Shown here in pieces: positions 47,232 to 55,339 of a stretch of DNA of 64,000 bases; within the stretch, counting starts at the first letter, position 1, and each line of letters begins with the position of its first letter. The DNA lies in the NCBI GenBank assembly GCA_041592335.1, contig JBFHQE010000009.1:1-64000 (forward strand). The letters run 5' to 3'. The DNA is from JBFHQE01 sp041592335 (GTDB taxonomy: Bacteria > Pseudomonadota > Gammaproteobacteria > Thiohalobacterales > Thiohalobacteraceae). The notes under the pieces were generated by a model. The model was not told the origin of the DNA. It was given only the letters and a program-made list of their open reading frames with translations, and did no database searches. The position numbers were made by a program, and so were the translations under genes.

Positions 47232-47324
47232 CGTTGTCCTGTTGTCAATTGTGTTGACTCACCCGCGCAACCCGCCATTGGGAAGGCTGGTGAAACCCGT
47301 GCCGCACTGCATTGTGCACACGGG
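47226..47324 (-). promoter_or_regulatory. ANTAR antitermination leader of nrtA operon (P1 and P2 hairpins)
   Basis: Two hairpins with hexaloops. P1 (47296-47324): stem CCCGUG.UGCAC paired with GUGCGGCACGGG, loop AAUGCA. P2 (47226-47239): GGAC-AACGGC-GUCC. Both loops have A at position 1 and G at position 4, the signature recognised by ANTAR proteins. P2 overlaps the terminator stem, so NasT binding would stop terminator formation. Confidence 0.82.
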
Positions 47325-47347
47325 AAATAAAATCTTGCTGAAGCTAA

Positions 47348-47363
47348 TACAGGGATCGTGCCA
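47348..47363 (-). promoter_or_regulatory. Sigma-54-like promoter of nrtA operon
   Basis: Minus strand TGGCACG-ATCC-CTGTA: the -24 element is perfect, while the -12 has GT in place of GC. The predicted start (~47337) is 13 nt before hairpin P1. Confidence 0.68.
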
Positions 47364-47427
47364 GAAGGAATTTAAATTTTAACAACAACAGCTTATGAAA
47401 ATTCATGACCCATCGGCGCTTTATCCG

Positions 47428-47444
47428 TGCACTTCAAGAGTGCA
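47428..47444. promoter_or_regulatory. NtrC-type binding site
   Basis: TGCAC-N7-GTGCA inverted repeat, the NtrC spacing, centred about 75 bp upstream of the -24 element of the nrtA promoter. Confidence 0.7.
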
Positions 47445-47633
47445 TAAGGGCTGACTAATAGAGGTTTAACGCACAGAAACAGCGCAACACTGACATGCAG
47501 CATTTCTCCGCCAGTGGCTATAGCTCACACCAAAGAGACGGGTTGTGCCTGAACTCAGGCAGATCATCTACGTGCACCTGGCAATCCGATGCAATCCTGT
47601 TGCGCGGATGCCCGGGGGCATATTTTTTGTATG

Positions 47634-47649
47634 ATGTGTTGCAACACAT
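47634..47649. promoter_or_regulatory. Perfect 16-bp palindrome at hupE promoter
   Basis: ATGTGTTGCAACACAT, a perfect inverted repeat directly after a TATGAT -10-like box (47630-47635) and 20 bp before the start codon, the place of a repressor operator. Cognate regulator unknown; a metal-responsive one would suit the gene. Confidence 0.6.
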
Positions 47650-47668
47650 TCACCAAAGGAGATTCCCA

Positions 47669-48247
47669 ATGAAGCAGTTCATACCCAAAGCGCTGGCATT
47701 GATGCTTATGCTGCCCGGCCTCGCCCTGGCCCATACCGGCGCGGGAGAAACAACCGGCTTCATGCATGGCCTTCTCCACCCGGTTGGCGGCGCCGATCAC
47801 CTGCTGGCAATGGTCGCGGTCGGTCTTTGGGCGGCTCAAATCGGTGGACGCGCCTTATGGCTGATCCCCGGCACCTTCATTGGACTCATGATGCTGGGCG
47901 GGCTGCTCGGTTTCTCCGGTATCGTATTGCCATTTATTGAAGCAGGAATACTGGCGTCGGTACTGATACTGGGAGTTCTGGTTGCCGGAGCCTTCCGTTT
48001 GCCACTCTTATCCAGCGCACTGCTCGTCGGTTTGTTCGCTTTCTTCCACGGTCAGGCACATGGCGAGGAAATCCCCGCGGCTATCGGCATGGGTAGTTAT
48101 ACTCTGGGCTTTGCCCTGAGCACGGCACTACTACATGCAACGGGCATGAGCCTGGGAATGCTGTTACGTCATACCCCACTACATACCGCCAGCCGTTTCG
48201 CTGGGGGTGCTGTTGCGCTCAGCAGCATCTATCTGGCAATACACTAG
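47669..48247 (+). CDS. HupE/UreJ family membrane protein
   Basis: 192 residues from the ATG at 47669 (AAAGGAG upstream). Signal-like first segment ending LALA|HTGAG, then the family motif HPVGGADHLLAMVAVGLWAA and further helices with FHGQAHGEE. HupE/UreJ proteins are secondary nickel or cobalt permeases; histidines after the cleaved N-terminus are the presumed metal site. No nickel enzyme gene is nearby. The in-frame extension back to 47495 is noncoding-like and covers the operator. Confidence 0.88.
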   Translation: MKQFIPKALALMLMLPGLALAHTGAGETTGFMHGLLHPVGGADHLLAMVAVGLWAAQIGGRALWLIPGTFIGLMMLGGLLGFSGIVLPFIEAGILASVLILGVLVAGAFRLPLLSSALLVGLFAFFHGQAHGEEIPAAIGMGSYTLGFALSTALLHATGMSLGMLLRHTPLHTASRFAGGAVALSSIYLAIH

Positions 48248-48252
48248 TCAAT

Positions 48253-48283
48253 AAAAAACCCGGCCATCCCTGGCCGGGTTTTC
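48253..48283. terminator. Bidirectional intrinsic terminator
   Basis: AACCCGGCCA-TCCC-TGGCCGGGTT with A-run on the left and T-run on the right, between the convergent hupE and porin genes. Confidence 0.88.
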
Positions 48284-48300
48284 CTGCGGATTAGCCGCAA

Positions 48301-49497
48301 TCAGAACGTCAGACCGCCCCACAGCCAGAGTTTATCCGTATCCACGCCAAAGGTATCCGCGTCATAGCTTGAATATTTAATCCCCGCGCTATAGTGCTTG
48401 CCGAATTTTTTTGACGCCAGAAGACCCCACTCATCGCCGTAATCAGCACCACCCGTATCGGCTTCATAATCATGGTAAACACCCAGCAGTTTAACGCCGG
48501 CCACATCCGTCGTCGCCAGAACATAAAGATCCTGAATACCGGTAGTCGGCGTACCCAGGAACTGATCTGTCCAGCCGTTAAAGGCATGCTTGGTTGCCAG
48601 TGGCGTTTCAAAACCGGAGAAACTGTCCTCCCCCAGCACCTCGTAACCCAGCTTGGCAGTCACACCACTGAATTTCGCGCCCAGCTCGATTAAATAATAA
48701 TCCGCATCAATCAAGCTACTGCCATTCTTGTAATCCGACTGGGAGGCATATTCAAGCGTATACAAACCCGTAACATCCCCCATCGGCTGACTGCCGGACA
48801 ACCGTACGCCAAGTGTTTTGCTTGAGGTGGTCGGCGCCGCCGGAAACTCCAGGAAATAACCATAACCGGTAATGGTGCCGATCGGCAGGCCCGCGTAGGA
48901 CGCGTTGACCAAATGACCCTCGATATCCGTTTCGCCGAAGGTAATGGTGTTGACTTCACTCAGGTAGGCATAGGTTAATGTCGTGTCGGACAGACTGGTG
49001 TTTTTTACCAGGAATGCATCATAGGTTTGTTCATTCTGACGCCATCCGACATTACCGACAAAACGGGCGTTATCGAGAATGATGCGCTGCCGACCGAAAG
49101 TTGCCGTTGTATCGGCAAAACCGCCATAGCTAATGGATACGCGATTCACTTCTGTCCCTTCAGGGTCCGCAATCACCGAATAGGGCTTAGGATCCGGCGT
49201 TGCCGGCAGACTGTAATCATCGTCGCCGATAACGGTCACATCCACAAACTCGGCCATGGCGGAAAATCCATTGAAGTTACCCGTGGTATAACCCAGCCGG
49301 GTACGCAAGGTCATCGCTTCGGCATCCTGTGCGGCATTATCCTGATCCACCGACTCATAACGCAGTCGCGCATCGACTGACGGCGTTCCACCCGTCAATG
49401 CCTCGGTAAAGGTTTCCGCCTGAATCGCCGTTGAGCTCAGGACTAGCCCAATCGCAACAGCTAGCGTCTTCACCCCGAAAATCTGTTTCATTTTCAT
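48301..49497 (-). CDS. Outer-membrane porin-like beta-barrel
   Basis: 398 residues from the ATG at 49497 (AGGGGAT upstream). Signal peptide ends AIQA|ETF. The mature part is a run of alternating beta-strands with aromatic girdles and ends in WLWGGLTF with the terminal Phe of outer-membrane barrels. Family resemblance is to the alginate-export/porin-like group; solute unknown. Lies 157 bp downstream of the globin gene on the same strand, so it may be read through from the redox operon and could admit nitrate or nitrite (inference). Confidence 0.8.
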   Translation of the reverse strand: MKMKQIFGVKTLAVAIGLVLSSTAIQAETFTEALTGGTPSVDARLRYESVDQDNAAQDAEAMTLRTRLGYTTGNFNGFSAMAEFVDVTVIGDDDYSLPATPDPKPYSVIADPEGTEVNRVSISYGGFADTTATFGRQRIILDNARFVGNVGWRQNEQTYDAFLVKNTSLSDTTLTYAYLSEVNTITFGETDIEGHLVNASYAGLPIGTITGYGYFLEFPAAPTTSSKTLGVRLSGSQPMGDVTGLYTLEYASQSDYKNGSSLIDADYYLIELGAKFSGVTAKLGYEVLGEDSFSGFETPLATKHAFNGWTDQFLGTPTTGIQDLYVLATTDVAGVKLLGVYHDYEADTGGADYGDEWGLLASKKFGKHYSAGIKYSSYDADTFGVDTDKLWLWGGLTF

Positions 49498-49654
49498 AAA
49501 AAATATCCCCTGTAAAATTAATTTCTGACAAAACGCCCCTCTACGGGCCAGCGACCCGTATAAGAACAATCAAGTTGGTAAGGAAGGTTCATCCCGTGCG
49601 CCCAGTTACGGGCGCAAGGATGACGAATGATGTTTAACTATCTGGTACTGATTT

Positions 49655-50071
49655 TTATGCCGCTGCTTCTGCCGCGGCTGCTTTCATGGTTGAAGCCAGC
49701 ACACCATAGACAGTTGCCCAGGCTTCTTTTACATCATCTGTGAATGCATCACCGAGACCGGCTCCGAGTGTCCACAGCAATGCACCACCAACGGTGTCAT
49801 AGTCCTTATCTTTAACGCCGTAACCAACATGGCGCTTACCCAGATCCTGCACTGCAGGCACAATCGCCTCGAGACGATCAAGGCCATTTACAGCCGTATT
49901 GATCATCTTCATCAGCTTTTTTCCCTGCTCGGCAATATCGCCCTTGAATAAAGATTTCAGCTCTGGATCCATTTCAAACAGCTTTCCGTAAAACAGTTCG
50001 GCTGCCTTATCCTGTATTGGCACAACCTTGGCCCAGGATTCTTTCACTAGTACAGCTTGTTCCGGAGTCAT
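49655..50071 (-). CDS. Single-domain bacterial globin
   Basis: 138 residues, all-alpha globin of the Vitreoscilla/flavohaemoglobin head type. Visible: SWAKVVPIQDKAAELFYGKLFEMDP, then the proximal-His helix LGKRHVGYGVKDKDY, and LLWTLGAGLGDAFTDDVKEAWATVYG. No flavin reductase domain is attached. Such globins bind O2 or NO and often need a partner reductase. It ends a tight operon of redox proteins (2 bp after the cytochrome gene). Confidence 0.9.
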   Translation of the reverse strand: MTPEQAVLVKESWAKVVPIQDKAAELFYGKLFEMDPELKSLFKGDIAEQGKKLMKMINTAVNGLDRLEAIVPAVQDLGKRHVGYGVKDKDYDTVGGALLWTLGAGLGDAFTDDVKEAWATVYGVLASTMKAAAAEAAA

Positions 50072-50073
50072 AA

Positions 50074-50460
50074 TCAGTTCCTCTCTTGTTCAATATAAAA
50101 TTTTGCTAACGCAACCATGTAATCCACAGCTGCCCGGACCTCATCATCAGACAATGCATCATTACCACCGCGCGCGGGCATCATGGTGTCTCCCGGACCG
50201 AAGAACCCGTTTATCGCATGATCGTATAGTTCCGCCTCGGGTTTAATGACACGCTCGCGCCATTCCCTGGGCTTCATCGGTATCGGCGCCCCGGCAATGC
50301 CATAGCCGTGACAGGCTTCGCAGGTCTCCAGCCAGAGCGTTCTGCCGTAATCAAGATGCTCATCATTGAATTGCACGTAGTTCTCAGCATTTGCCGACGA
50401 CATAAGAACCGACGTCGCCAGCGCCAGGGAGAACACACCAACTGCCAGTGCGCGGGTCAT
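50074..50460 (-). CDS. Monohaem cytochrome c
   Basis: 128 residues. Signal peptide ends SSANA|ENY; one haem site CEACH at residue ~47 and Met residues (GDTMMPARGG) for the sixth ligand. Small class I periplasmic electron carrier. Three bp downstream of the DUF3365 gene. Confidence 0.88.
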   Translation of the reverse strand: MTRALAVGVFSLALATSVLMSSANAENYVQFNDEHLDYGRTLWLETCEACHGYGIAGAPIPMKPREWRERVIKPEAELYDHAINGFFGPGDTMMPARGGNDALSDDEVRAAVDYMVALAKFYIEQERN

Positions 50461-50463
50461 GGA

Positions 50464-51063
50464 TTAACCCTCGATCGGGATACGGATTACCACGCCACCC
50501 ATGACATCACCCAGCTTGAAATCGCGCTTGGGCGTATCCTTGTGGTCGTTGTGGCATGAAACGCAAACCGGTGCTACCGCGGTATCGGCATACACAGCCG
50601 TGAAATATTTCTGGCCACCCAGCGTTTCTTCGCCGTAATAATTCTGTCCCTTGTTCTCCGCGACAAACTTCAGCCCGGCTTTCTCAACATCAGTCTTGGG
50701 CGCATTCTGACTATTGATCGGCCAGAGCGACTGCAGGGAATAACTGAAATTAACGTCGGGCATATCCTCGGAGCGCTTGGCCACCATCTCGGCGCCGAAG
50801 CGGAACATCTGCGCGGGCAAGGCCAGCGCCTTGTCATCGTCAAAATGTTCGCTGGCCTTGATAACGCCTTCCTTCTTCACCAGGCGGTTAACAATAGTGC
50901 GAGTGTAAACGGCACGATCGGAGTCCATGACCAGGTGCAGGGCATCGGCCATGGTTTTAGGAGTAATGGTGGGCGTGCTGCCCGGACTTGCGATAACAAT
51001 AGATACGGCACCGACACCGGTCGCCAGACCCATACCCAGTAACACAGATTTAACAGACTTCAT
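50464..51063 (-). CDS. DUF3365 haem-binding periplasmic protein
   Basis: 199 residues. N-terminal hydrophobic segment (SVLLGMGLATGVGAVSIVIA), then a DUF3365/Tll0287-like sensor-type fold with NFSYSLQSLWPINSQNAP and a single CVSCHNDH haem site near residue 167. Related domains serve as haem-based redox or gas sensors; here it is stand-alone, in an operon of electron carriers. Confidence 0.86.
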   Translation of the reverse strand: MKSVKSVLLGMGLATGVGAVSIVIASPGSTPTITPKTMADALHLVMDSDRAVYTRTIVNRLVKKEGVIKASEHFDDDKALALPAQMFRFGAEMVAKRSEDMPDVNFSYSLQSLWPINSQNAPKTDVEKAGLKFVAENKGQNYYGEETLGGQKYFTAVYADTAVAPVCVSCHNDHKDTPKRDFKLGDVMGGVVIRIPIEG

Positions 51064-51083
51064 GGTGTATCTCCTGAATGAAT

Positions 51084-52499
51084 TTACTCTGAGTTGTCTG
51101 CCTCCTGCCTCTCTGCCATCGCACGATCGTAGTCTTCCTGGGCCAGGCGCAGACTCTCTACATGCACGCCGGGTTTACCCACGAAGTTATTTTTTATCAG
51201 GTTGGAATCTGCCAGGGCATCCATCGCGAAACCCATACCATGGCAATGCAGGCAGCTGGAACGCAGCATCTTGGTATTCGGCGACAGGTTGGCACTTTGG
51301 TTGTGATCAACGCCGGTACGGGATGACCACTCGCTTACATCGAACTCAAGTCTTGGCATATGACAGGTCGCGCAGGAAACGCCACTGCCAGCAGGTAGTT
51401 CGCCCACCTGCTCTTCTATCCAGAGCCGATGATGCGGCGACCCTTCGTACGCCAGACTGTGCTCATCGGCATGACAGGACAAACAGGCGTCAACCGCCGC
51501 CGTTCGGGTATCGAAGGTATGCGCGCCGTGACAGCTGAGACAGTTCAGTTCCGCATGCGCGGCATCGGACTGCATTGGCAGCATGGCTTGATTAACGCTC
51601 ATGGGGCTCAACCCTGCCGCCAGCCGCATACCATGCTTGCCTTTTTCAAAGCGCTGCTGCTCCAGGGAATGACAGTTCACACAGGCGCTGTCTCCCGGGT
51701 TATCGGTCCAGGCTGGATCCACTTCCTCTGTTATGGCAACTAGGTGGCAGGCACTGCAATTCACGCCCGCCGCGGCATGCGAGGTGGTCAGCCAGTCATG
51801 CTTCACGGAATCACCCAGGGTGATGCCTGCCGGCATATCTGCCTGATCAAGAGTCAGGCTTTCCAGCGGGTATTTGTCATGCGGATACTCCATGATTTCT
51901 TCAAGCGCACTGGCAAGATCCCGCTCAGGCACCACTCTCACTGCCAGCAGTTCAGGCTCGTTCTGATGTTTCATCAGAAAGTCGGTATAGATATCGCGGT
52001 TGTTGTGGAAATTATGACAACCGCCATTGGCGCAAGTGGTGAACGCCATCTCTTTGTGCGACACCCGCTCTTCGCCGATATCGGCATGGCAATGCATGCA
52101 GAAATCAACCGGCTGGGTAACGCCATTCTTACGAGTAATCTCGGGCTTGTGCTCGGTGTGACAGGTCATGCAATGCAGGGCATCGATATTCTGCAAAGTA
52201 TCGGCATTGCGCGGATCCTTGAACTTGGTCGAGGGATGCGAATCAAAAGGTTTCTTGCGTTCATCCTTGTGACAGTTGAAGCAGGCCTCCTGAATCACTT
52301 CCTTGCCACCCAGCGGGTCGGTATGACAGACCGTGCAGGAATCCGCAAACTGGTGATGCCCGGCGCTCAGGGGACCCGGCATGAACAATTGTGGATCACT
52401 ATCCTGCAGCAACATGTAACTGAACCATCCGAGCAACCCCAGGGTTAAGCCAATCCATAACAACCACAGCCAGGCTTTCGTCGACAACAATGTTTTCAT
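51084..52499 (-). CDS. Eleven-haem membrane-anchored cytochrome c
   Basis: 471 residues. One N-terminal membrane anchor (WLWLLWIGLTLGLLGWFSYML), the rest periplasmic. Ten CxxCH sites plus one CX4CH site (CANGGCH, ~residue 156). The early spacing (CTVCH, CFNCH, CMTCH, CMHCH) recalls class III-type multihaem modules and the later part resembles cytochrome c3-like repeats. No catalytic-site Lys haem motif (CxxCK) is seen, so it is probably an electron conduit rather than nitrite reductase NrfA. Seven bp after the flavoprotein gene. Confidence 0.88.
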   Translation of the reverse strand: MKTLLSTKAWLWLLWIGLTLGLLGWFSYMLLQDSDPQLFMPGPLSAGHHQFADSCTVCHTDPLGGKEVIQEACFNCHKDERKKPFDSHPSTKFKDPRNADTLQNIDALHCMTCHTEHKPEITRKNGVTQPVDFCMHCHADIGEERVSHKEMAFTTCANGGCHNFHNNRDIYTDFLMKHQNEPELLAVRVVPERDLASALEEIMEYPHDKYPLESLTLDQADMPAGITLGDSVKHDWLTTSHAAAGVNCSACHLVAITEEVDPAWTDNPGDSACVNCHSLEQQRFEKGKHGMRLAAGLSPMSVNQAMLPMQSDAAHAELNCLSCHGAHTFDTRTAAVDACLSCHADEHSLAYEGSPHHRLWIEEQVGELPAGSGVSCATCHMPRLEFDVSEWSSRTGVDHNQSANLSPNTKMLRSSCLHCHGMGFAMDALADSNLIKNNFVGKPGVHVESLRLAQEDYDRAMAERQEADNSE

Positions 52500-52506
52500 G
52501 CGCCTC

Positions 52507-54495
52507 TCAATACCAGTACGTCTTCAACACATGAAACCCCACTAAAGCCGGCACTGGCCAGAGCAGTAATATATGCCCCCAGATCGACAGGCTGAGCACG
52601 CGCTTGCCGATAACACGCGGCAAGGCATGCTGCCGACCAATCGCCCAGCTAGCCACGGCGCCAAACAGAATCAGGCTGACAAACGACAGCATCAGCAACT
52701 GGTTGAGGTTATCGCCGACACGAAGGCCCGTATGGGCCAGCAGCATCACCACCGTCAGCAAGCCCACGCCGACATGAATGACGCGCCAGACCGGAAAACC
52801 ACCCAGCGTGAACTTGCTGATGCGCTTACGCAGACTGATCAGACTGATCAATACGCCAAGCCCCAGCACACTGAAACCGGTGATCTGCTTGAGTAACCCG
52901 TTGCGCCAGAGCTGGTCCCATTGAATGCTGTCAGCCACCGAACTGTTGTAGGGAATGTTGGGCAGCAACAGAAAGGCCAACGCAATCAGCACACTGATGA
53001 CCGCGGTAATAGACAGGGTGTTTGCGCCCCTTTCCGGATCGAGCTGGTTATTCCCGACCAGATCCGCGAGTAAAGGCTTGCAGGAACCGCATACGGTCGA
53101 GGCGCCGGTACATTCCGCCAGCGACTCGATCGTGGTACAACCGCGCGCCATGGCGTCGGTCAGCGTACCGCGATTGATGGATTTACAGTTGCAGACGCGT
53201 GCATGCGCAGGCCAGGTCGCGACATCGGCTGCATCATCTTCACTCCACAGGCGACCATCCTTACGAAACTGCCATAACTGCCAGGGCCAGATACGTCGCT
53301 TTGATTCGACCGCTTCCTGTATGCGCTGGCTTTCAAGCCATTCCCCAACACCCATCGCCCCGACCAGGCGGTTAAAGCGATAAACCAGCTTGCGATACTG
53401 CCCACTGGTTTCATCACGCCAGGCTGCCGTGTTGATGTTGGCGGTACTCTGCCCTTCATCGGATTCACCCACGCTGAACACCGATTCGCCGACCACTTTC
53501 AGGCGCGCCGCGGCGACAGATCCCCGGTAAACCGCCATCTCGCCCGACAGGCAGCTGGCCAGCACATCGGCCTGCTCAAATCCAGGCGCGACCATGCCAT
53601 AGACCTTGCCGTTGTGTTCCACGCACTCGCCCGCCGCAAAAATATGCGCATCGGATGTCTGCAATCGGTCATCAACCTTGATGCCTCGACCAATAGCCAG
53701 ACCGCAGTCACGCGCAAGATCGATATAAGGCCGAATCCCGGTTGCCAGTACCATGGTGTCGCACAAAACCGCGCGCCCATCGCGCAGCAACACGCCTTTT
53801 ATCCGCTCCTTGCCGAGAATGGTTTTGACACTGTTATCGGTGATTACCCTTACGCCCAACTCTCGTACGGACCGTTCCAGTATGGCGGAACCGGCTTCAT
53901 CCAGTTGCGAGGCCATCAACCGGTTCGCGTGTTCCACCACCGTGACATCGGTACCGGCACGCTGCAGACCGCGAGCAGCTTCCAGACCCAGCAGACCGCC
54001 ACCAACCACAATCGTCTGGCGACTGCGTGTGGTACGCGCTATCAACCGCTCGGCGTCGCTCATATCACGAAAAGAGTAAATGCCCGGCAGGTCTATATTG
54101 GGAATACTCGGTATGTGAGGACGAGACCCCACCGCGAGAATCAGTTTATCGTAGGGTTGACGACGACCGGTTTCATCCAGTACGCAGCGCTTGTCGCGAT
54201 CGATCTCGACCACGGCACAGTTGTGATGCTGTAATACCCGTCCTTCACTCGAGATCACCAACGGGTTCTGCAACGACTGCCAGCTTTCGTCGCCACTTAG
54301 CAGCGCCGACAGGCGCACCCGATCGTATGGCTCCCAGGGTTCATCGCCGTATATCACAATGGGTGCAGCGGGATTACGCGACAACAGCGACTGGGCACAG
54401 CGAATCCCGACCGGACCGGTGCCTACGATCACGATCGGCGCCTGGTCTGATTCGGTGGCGCCGGTGGCAATCGGATTTTCAATCACTGCGGACAT
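52507..54495 (-). CDS. Membrane-anchored NirB-like FAD/[2Fe-2S] oxidoreductase
   Basis: 662 residues from the ATG at 54495 (GGGAGAAGG upstream). Residues ~20-400: NirB-type pyridine-nucleotide-disulphide oxidoreductase (IVIVGTGPVGIRCAQ; IVVGGGLLGLEAARGL). Residues ~435-480: BFD-type [2Fe-2S] domain (CNCKSINRG, STVCGSCKP). Residues ~495-660: about five helices with four histidines, in VIHVG, LLAHTG, WGHILL and GFHVLKT, suggesting two b-haems. The sirohaem domain of NirB is absent. It may pass electrons from NAD(P)H across the membrane to the cytochromes encoded next. Preceded by an ANTAR leader. Confidence 0.88.
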   Translation of the reverse strand: MSAVIENPIATGATESDQAPIVIVGTGPVGIRCAQSLLSRNPAAPIVIYGDEPWEPYDRVRLSALLSGDESWQSLQNPLVISSEGRVLQHHNCAVVEIDRDKRCVLDETGRRQPYDKLILAVGSRPHIPSIPNIDLPGIYSFRDMSDAERLIARTTRSRQTIVVGGGLLGLEAARGLQRAGTDVTVVEHANRLMASQLDEAGSAILERSVRELGVRVITDNSVKTILGKERIKGVLLRDGRAVLCDTMVLATGIRPYIDLARDCGLAIGRGIKVDDRLQTSDAHIFAAGECVEHNGKVYGMVAPGFEQADVLASCLSGEMAVYRGSVAAARLKVVGESVFSVGESDEGQSTANINTAAWRDETSGQYRKLVYRFNRLVGAMGVGEWLESQRIQEAVESKRRIWPWQLWQFRKDGRLWSEDDAADVATWPAHARVCNCKSINRGTLTDAMARGCTTIESLAECTGASTVCGSCKPLLADLVGNNQLDPERGANTLSITAVISVLIALAFLLLPNIPYNSSVADSIQWDQLWRNGLLKQITGFSVLGLGVLISLISLRKRISKFTLGGFPVWRVIHVGVGLLTVVMLLAHTGLRVGDNLNQLLMLSFVSLILFGAVASWAIGRQHALPRVIGKRVLSLSIWGHILLLWPVPALVGFHVLKTYWY

Positions 54496-54505
54496 GCCTT
54501 CTCCC

Positions 54506-54557
54506 AAAAAAAAACGTCCATAAACTACCCACCCATCGAGTGAGAGTTTATGGACGT
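54506..54557 (-). terminator. Leader terminator before flavoprotein gene
   Basis: Minus-strand transcript: perfect 13-bp stem ACGUCCAUAAACU / AGUUUAUGGACGU with an 18-nt loop, followed by nine U. Ends ~11 nt before the ATG. Confidence 0.88.
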
Positions 54558-54614
54558 CGTTGTCCTGTATAACCGACCGCCGTTGGCCGGTTGCATCACG
54601 GCCAACGCTGGCGG
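54552..54614 (-). promoter_or_regulatory. ANTAR antitermination leader after nasT (P1 and P2 hairpins)
   Basis: P2 (54552-54565): GGAC-AACGAC-GUCC, with A1 and G4 in the hexaloop, overlapping the terminator stem. P1 (54577-54614): stem CCGCC...GUUGGCC / GGCCAAC...GGCGG with an apical GAUGCA loop (G instead of A at position 1). P2 and its flank, ACAGGACAACG, are almost identical to the nrtA leader. Confidence 0.8.
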
Positions 54615-54623
54615 TGATGTTGT

Positions 54624-55202
54624 TTAACCGAGCAGCTCAGCTGCCTCGATAATATTCTGGGCGATCTCAACAATACGCTTGTTGGTATTCATCGCCTGTT
54701 TACGCAACGCCTCATAGGCTTCGCGCTCGCTGTATCCCCGCTTGTCCATGAGGATACCCTTGGCCCGGTCCAGGATCTTGCGTTCGTTTAACGAACTGCG
54801 CGTCTGTTCCAGTTCACGCTTCAGCTCCTGGTATTCATGGAACCGCGCGACTGCCACATCCAGGATGGGCTTCAAACGTTCCGGCGACATGCCATCAACC
54901 ACGTAGGCACTGACGCCGGCGCGCACCGCATCCCGGATCATGTTGCTGTCGCCATCGTCGGCGAACATCACGACCGGTTTGGGATGCGCATCGTGCAGTG
55001 AGCGCATTTGCTCCAGCATGTCGCGATCCGGCGATTCCATATCCACGATCACGATATCCGGCGCAACAGCCAACACTTCTTCAAACAGGTTGGCGGCACT
55101 CGGCACACGGGCAACAACCTCGTAGCCTTCCTTTTCCAGCGCCTCGATCAGAAGACCTTCTCGCTGTGCACTTTCATCAACAACCATGACGCGCAGTTTC
55201 AT
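54624..55202 (-). CDS. nasT: NasT-type ANTAR response regulator/antiterminator
   Basis: 192 residues from the ATG at 55202; a longer frame to 55322 would cross the sigma-54 promoter. Receiver domain (~1-120) with the phosphoacceptor in DIVIVDMESP, then a coiled coil and a C-terminal ANTAR domain (RKILDRAKGILMDKRGYSEREAYEAL). In the NasST system NasT binds leader hairpins and prevents termination when nitrate or nitrite is present. The nitrate-sensing partner NasS is not in the window. The ribosome site is weak. Confidence 0.92.
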   Translation of the reverse strand: MKLRVMVVDESAQREGLLIEALEKEGYEVVARVPSAANLFEEVLAVAPDIVIVDMESPDRDMLEQMRSLHDAHPKPVVMFADDGDSNMIRDAVRAGVSAYVVDGMSPERLKPILDVAVARFHEYQELKRELEQTRSSLNERKILDRAKGILMDKRGYSEREAYEALRKQAMNTNKRIVEIAQNIIEAAELLG

Positions 55203-55247
55203 ACAGGCAACACTTCGTTGTTTGATGCAGGCCCTTGAGGGAGGCAT

Positions 55248-55263
55248 AGCAGAGTTTGTGCCA
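55248..55263 (-). promoter_or_regulatory. Sigma-54 promoter of nasT operon
   Basis: Minus strand TGGCACA-AACT-CTGCT: GG and GC at -24/-12 with correct 10-bp spacing; 46 bp upstream of the nasT ATG. Confidence 0.78.
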
Positions 55264-55339
55264 TTATTTGAAAATCCTTGATATACAAGTAACTCAGAGT
55301 GAATAAGCTGCGCGCCAGGCACGCATGACAGAACCTGAA

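Noticed and set aside
46260..47330. 356-codon plus-strand frame antisense to nrtA
   Set aside because: Shadow frame; it also runs through the ANTAR leader and terminator.
47495..47668. N-terminal extension of the HupE/UreJ frame
   Set aside because: Would cover the -10-like box and the palindromic operator and precede a normal signal peptide; ATG at 47669 has the ribosome site.
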